From positions 1 through 8,292 of the forward strand of contig JAFGQM010000105.1 in NCBI GenBank assembly GCA_016935655.1: 8,292 nucleotides of DNA. Reading direction: 5' to 3'. Shown here piece by piece: positions 5,038 to 8,292 of this stretch (position 1 is the stretch's first letter; each line of letters opens with the position of its first letter). The notes below the pieces were generated by a model. That model was not told where the DNA came from and made no database searches. It worked only from the letters and a program-made list of their open reading frames with translations. This DNA comes from Candidatus Altarchaeota archaeon. GTDB lineage: Archaea > Altiarchaeota > Altiarchaeia > JAFGQM01. The position numbers were made by a program, and so were the translations under genes.

Positions 5038-7773
5038 TTATCCCCTTCGGTCCTTCCAGAACCTGCTTGTCCTTATAAACTCCCTTTCTGCGCGCAGGAC
5101 CTCCCTGAAGAAATCATTGTCCTTCAGGCCCATTTCCAAGACGCGCTCGGCGGTCCTAGGGCCGACCCCGCGGGCGTTCATGGCGATTATGGCCATCTTG
5201 CCATATGAGTATACCAGGGATGCGGATTGCTCTGCTCGCTTAAGGAACTTCGTCTCCTGCTGGTCCAATCTCTCGCCGCGGATCCTCTTCCTCACTATGC
5301 CGCTCAAAACGTCAGCCGTGTCGCCCATGTAAGCCACCATCCACGAGCCGCATTTGGAGGTTATCGGGAACTTCAAAGTGTCAAGGCTGCGGTTCCTGAA
5401 GACCTCCCCGCAGTTAAGGCAGACAAGGTCGACCTTTTTCCTAAGCAGACGGTTCTTCACGGCTTCGATAATAGCCTTTTCCGGCACTTCAGCCCTTATC
5501 GCATCCTTGAATTCCTCCAAACCGAACCTCGATATCGTGGTCAGGTTCTGTACAACGAATCTTATCTTATCCCCCCTTATCGTCTCCAGGGCCAGTTTGG
5601 AGTCCTCCAGATCGAAGTATTTCTGGAACACTTCCTTTAAGGTTTCCGCATATACCGGAGTCCCAGCATATGAGTCAATTACCCTCTTTAGGTTGATCTC
5701 CCTGAAATTGACATCCTCCCTGAACACTCCGAACCTCTTGCCTACGTGCACAAAAGCGAACCTGAAGAGGTTGGTCTGTGTTATGGTCTTCTCCAGTATC
5801 CCGGCCAGACTATCTGGGTCTATCTCCCTGAGCACGTCTATTACATCACTTTCCTTGAGCTCGGATGCCGTTAAAATTATCCTGTATGGATCGACCTTTA
5901 CCCCCACCGTTTCCCCGTATTTCGCGCTCAAAAGCGCACCCAGGACCCTGCTCAGGGTCTCGTTTACCTTTGTCCCGAAGCAGCAGTTTATTATGACTTG
6001 GTTGTAGTTCTCTATGAACCTCTCAAGGGTTATCGTATCATCTGTCGGGACCACGCCCTTTGACCTTTGCTCTTTGATGGTCCTTATCAGGGAAGTCATC
6101 CCTCTCTTGTCCAGAGGAAGCTCCATATCCTTTGCAATCTGGCTTTCGCTTGCCTTCTTCTCAAGAAGCTTGGATATCCGCCTCCTCAGCTTCCCCACCT
6201 CCTGCGCGATTGCATAGGGAACGGGTATGTCCTCGCCCACCCACACAGGGGTTTCAGCACTCATGTCGCTCACGGGTATGACCATGACCCGCTTCCCCCG
6301 GAAGTCTACGATCCTCCAGGCATCCCCCTTGAGGATGAAGATGGAGTTGACGTAACAGTCGATTATATACTCCTCGTCCAAAACCCCCACAGGTTTCCCA
6401 GAGGCCAGGTCTATGACCGTGTACCTGTTGTAAGTCGGAATAGTGGATAAGTTCGTGTAGTAATATAACAGCGAGTTCCTTTTCCTCCCTATTTGGGAGT
6501 CCCTCCAGGAAATAAGCCTTAGCCTTTTCAAGACCTCGATAACTTCGTCAAAGTCCTTCCTTTTCAGGTTCCTATATGGGTATGCACCCTTCATTATATT
6601 ATAAGCACCCTCTAATTCTACGTCCCCATAGTCCAGGGTGAGCCCGACTATCTGGTGGCCCAGTACATCAAAGGATTCCTCAAAGAATTCTGTCTTCTCA
6701 ATCCTTCCGGAGAGTGCGAATTTCGTTATCACTGATGCCTCCAGGATATCGTCGAAATCAGTGGCAAGGACTATGCCCTTCGAGGTCTTGCCCCTGCTGT
6801 GCCCGCTTCTGCCGACGCGCTGTATCAGGCGCGCCGCTTGTCTGGGCGAGTTGAACTGTATCACCTGGTCTATCAGCCCCACGTCTATGCCCAGCTCCAT
6901 GGAGGACGTGCAGACCAGGGTCTTTATGTCCCCGTTCTTCAGCTTCCCCTCAGTCTCTATCCTCTCCTCCTTTGACAGTGAGGAGTGGTGTATACCGACA
7001 TCCTTTACGGCGCGCATCTGCTTGGTCAGAAGCTCTGTGGCCACTCGAGTGTTGGTGAATACAAGAGTGGACTTCTTGCCGGAGATCTCCGCGATGCTGT
7101 CCACAACGCTCTTTGGTTTTTCGACCCTTATCTCAAGGCTTTTATAACCCCTATCAATCTCGATTTCGTCGATCTTGAAATATTTTGCGACAATGTCCGG
7201 GGTCCCCACGGTCGCAGACAGGCCGATGGTCTGGAACTTCCCGCATAGGTTCCTGAGCCTCTCCAACCCTATTGCCAACTGGATCCCCCGCTTGTCCGAG
7301 ACAAGTTCGTGGATCTCGTCTATCACCACATGGCTCACGCTCTCAAGATGTCTCTTCATGACCTTGGCGGGCAGTATGGCCTGTAGTGTCTCTGGCGTGG
7401 TTATGAGCATCTGGGGCGGTTTCAGCCTCTGCCTGCTCCTCTCGCTCTGGCTGGTGTCGCCGTGCCTCACCTCGACCCTGCATCCAAGGACCTTGCACCA
7501 TTCCTGCATCCTCCTCAGCATGTCGCGGTTTAAGGAACGCAGCGGGGCGATGTAGAGAGCGATTATCCCCTTCTTGTCCTTTTCCTTGAGCAGGAAATTC
7601 AAGACCGGGACCAGAGCCGCCTCAGTCTTCCCGCTCCCGGTCGGCGCTATGCATAGCACGTTCTTGCCTTCCAGTATCTTGGGCATGGCCTGCTTCTGGA
7701 TGGAGGTAAGCTCCGCGAAATTATTTTCTACGAGTTTCCGAAGTTCAGGTTCAAGTCGTTCGAGGACTTTCAT
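5038..7773 (-). CDS. lhr: Lhr-type superfamily 2 DNA/RNA helicase
   Basis: Lhr helicases are 3'-to-5' ATP-dependent translocases that unwind DNA or RNA-DNA hybrids and are linked to repair. From the ATG at 7773 the protein has 911 residues, in the Lhr size range. Numbering from a GTG four codons upstream, the motifs are Q30, Walker A A-P-T-G-S-G-K-T (47-54), A-P-L-R-S-L (80-85), T-T-P-E-T-L (129-134), D-E-I-H (156-159), S-A-T (190-192), V-F-T-N-T-R (242-247), S-M-E-L-G-I-D (295-301) and Q-R-V-G-R-S-G-H-S-R-G (322-332). Winged-helix and Lhr-specific domains follow, including F-G-T-K-V-N-E-T-L (603-611). A C-x2-C pair (789, 792) is followed by only one cysteine (812), then a helix-hairpin-helix-like G-V-G-P-R-T-A-E-R-V-L (873-883). 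I prefer the ATG because M-K-V-L-E-R-L looks like the family start. A metallophosphoesterase gene lies upstream. Confidence 0.93.
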   Translation of the reverse strand: MKVLERLEPELRKLVENNFAELTSIQKQAMPKILEGKNVLCIAPTGSGKTEAALVPVLNFLLKEKDKKGIIALYIAPLRSLNRDMLRRMQEWCKVLGCRVEVRHGDTSQSERSRQRLKPPQMLITTPETLQAILPAKVMKRHLESVSHVVIDEIHELVSDKRGIQLAIGLERLRNLCGKFQTIGLSATVGTPDIVAKYFKIDEIEIDRGYKSLEIRVEKPKSVVDSIAEISGKKSTLVFTNTRVATELLTKQMRAVKDVGIHHSSLSKEERIETEGKLKNGDIKTLVCTSSMELGIDVGLIDQVIQFNSPRQAARLIQRVGRSGHSRGKTSKGIVLATDFDDILEASVITKFALSGRIEKTEFFEESFDVLGHQIVGLTLDYGDVELEGAYNIMKGAYPYRNLKRKDFDEVIEVLKRLRLISWRDSQIGRKRNSLLYYYTNLSTIPTYNRYTVIDLASGKPVGVLDEEYIIDCYVNSIFILKGDAWRIVDFRGKRVMVIPVSDMSAETPVWVGEDIPVPYAIAQEVGKLRRRISKLLEKKASESQIAKDMELPLDKRGMTSLIRTIKEQRSKGVVPTDDTITLERFIENYNQVIINCCFGTKVNETLSRVLGALLSAKYGETVGVKVDPYRIILTASELKESDVIDVLREIDPDSLAGILEKTITQTNLFRFAFVHVGKRFGVFREDVNFREINLKRVIDSYAGTPVYAETLKEVFQKYFDLEDSKLALETIRGDKIRFVVQNLTTISRFGLEEFKDAIRAEVPEKAIIEAVKNRLLRKKVDLVCLNCGEVFRNRSLDTLKFPITSKCGSWMVAYMGDTADVLSGIVRKRIRGERLDQQETKFLKRAEQSASLVYSYGKMAIIAMNARGVGPRTAERVLEMGLKDNDFFREVLRAEREFIRTSRFWKDRRG

Positions 7774-7816
7774 GAGAATCAGCACGAGTCTGGACCCTAC
7801 TTCTTTCAGAGAGAAG

Positions 7817-7827
7817 AAATATAAATT
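7817..7827 (-). promoter_or_regulatory. TATA-like box for lhr
   Basis: On the minus strand this reads AATTTATATTT, the closest match to the archaeal TATA consensus in the window, and it is preceded by AAGG as a possible TFB element. It lies immediately after the stop codon of the metallophosphoesterase gene. The predicted start near 7796 gives a leader of about 22 nt to the ATG at 7773, or about 10 nt to the GTG at 7785. The helicase can therefore probably be transcribed independently, as well as by read-through from the upstream gene. Confidence 0.5.
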
Positions 7828-7829
7828 CC

Positions 7830-8292
7830 TTAAGAGTTAAATTTTTCCTTTAGTTCCCTGAGTTTCCCCATATAACTCCCGTCAAGAAGGTAGATCTCCG
7901 CTTCTGGCAAGTCGGCCATCCTTGTCAGGAGCGGGCCTACGGGCCCGTCGCCGTTCAGCGCTATTCCGCGCGCATTCTCGTCAAACGTCGGGACTACCGT
8001 GACCTTGGCTTTCCCCTCCTTTAGTGGCACCTCCACCCAGACCGGTCTTATATAGGGGCGTATGTCCCTGAGGATTATCGATGGATGCGAATGTGCCTTT
8101 ACTATGTTTTTTACACCAAGGAGGTCATCGGTAGGCGTCGTATGGCCGTGAAAGAATCCCGACTCCTTATCAATGAGTTCGCCGACCACAGAGACTCCGG
8201 GGGGGATGAGTTTCTCTATGCCACCATCATGGTTTCCCTTCGTTATTATTATCTCGCTGACATATGGCTGGAGACCTGTTAGGAATTCCGGG
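7830..8292 (-). CDS. COG1407-type metallophosphoesterase, C-terminal part, cut by window edge
   Basis: This is a calcineurin-like phosphoesterase of the predicted ICC-like/SbcD-related group. Its exact substrate is unknown, but it is expected to be a two-metal phosphodiesterase acting on nucleic acid or nucleotides. The 153 visible residues (no start in the window) include I-T-K-G-N-H-D-G-G (16-24), holding the G-N-H-D metal motif, then F-F-H-G-H-T (46-51) and K-A-H-S-H-P-S-I (65-72), the late metal-binding histidines. Most relatives have G-H-x-H where this has A-H-S-H, a small change that keeps both histidines. The tail (V-V-P-T-F-D-E-N-A-R-G and Y-L-L-D-G-S-Y-M-G-K-L) fits the COG1407 C-terminus. 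The first metal motif (D-x-H) must lie outside the window. It is upstream of lhr on the same strand, a recurrent pairing in archaea and bacteria. Confidence 0.87.
   Translation of the reverse strand, partial: PEFLTGLQPYVSEIIITKGNHDGGIEKLIPPGVSVVGELIDKESGFFHGHTTPTDDLLGVKNIVKAHSHPSIILRDIRPYIRPVWVEVPLKEGKAKVTVVPTFDENARGIALNGDGPVGPLLTRMADLPEAEIYLLDGSYMGKLRELKEKFNS

Noticed and set aside
5354..6007. Plus-strand open frame of 217 codons opposite the helicase gene
   Set aside because: It is antisense to a clearly conserved helicase, is Ser/Leu/Phe-rich as expected of a shadow frame, and shows no recognisable domain.
6638..7147. Plus-strand open frame of 169 codons opposite helicase motifs V-VI
   Set aside because: It is antisense to conserved helicase motifs; its composition is shadow-like and no promoter or domain is visible.
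8085..8282. Plus-strand frame of 65 codons opposite the phosphoesterase
   Set aside because: It is antisense to the G-N-H-D and G-H-T motifs of the phosphoesterase and has no support of its own.
1..8292. tRNA, rRNA, CRISPR array, insertion sequence, integrase or toxin-antitoxin system
   Set aside because: I saw no cloverleaf-like sequence, regularly spaced repeats, terminal inverted repeats or matching protein motifs on either strand.

Overview
The window is archaeal chromosomal DNA. It carries the marker genes aIF6, L31e, L39e, S19e, LX (L18a), prefoldin alpha, the Rpp21 subunit of RNase P, a class I (archaeal) CCA-adding enzyme and a Nep1/Emg1-family protein. TATA-like boxes lie upstream of the first genes of transcription units, and I see no Shine-Dalgarno sites. 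Genes are packed with 0-31 nt gaps or 4-nt ATGA overlaps. The tight packing and compact proteins would suit a small-genome lineage such as DPANN, but I cannot assign a phylum from sequence alone.

Region 1 (1-2849, minus strand) is the conserved ribosome/translation cluster. In transcription order it reads rps19e - PDCD5-like - rpl39e - rpl31e - eif6 - rpl18a (LX) - pfdA - cca. The cca gene runs off the left edge. Two very small ribosomal protein genes, L39e (51 aa) and LX (58 aa), sit in what would otherwise look like intergenic gaps. A TATA-like box at 2881-2890 probably drives the cluster, and cca seems to have its own box.

Region 2 (2850-4620) starts with a 161-bp divergent intergenic region. 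A plus-strand six-helix membrane protein of unknown function follows, convergent with a minus-strand pair, nep1-like - rnp4. The Nep1-like protein is the most unusual item here. It keeps the SPOUT/AdoMet C-terminal half, but it lacks a block near the N-terminus, and the arginine-rich rRNA-contact segment has become acidic.

Region 3 (4621-5037) is a 39-bp divergent promoter region and a small plus-strand protein with an N-terminal membrane anchor, a Thr/Asn/Gln/Ser-rich linker and three N-T-T sequons.

Region 4 (5038-8292, minus strand) holds a complete Lhr-type superfamily 2 helicase. Just upstream is the C-terminal part of a COG1407-type metallophosphoesterase. This is a recurrent partnership thought to act in nucleic-acid repair or processing.

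Most of the window is core informational machinery: ribosome assembly, initiation, subunit anti-association, tRNA 5' and 3' maturation and chaperoning of nascent chains. I found no tRNA, rRNA, CRISPR array, insertion sequence or integrase.
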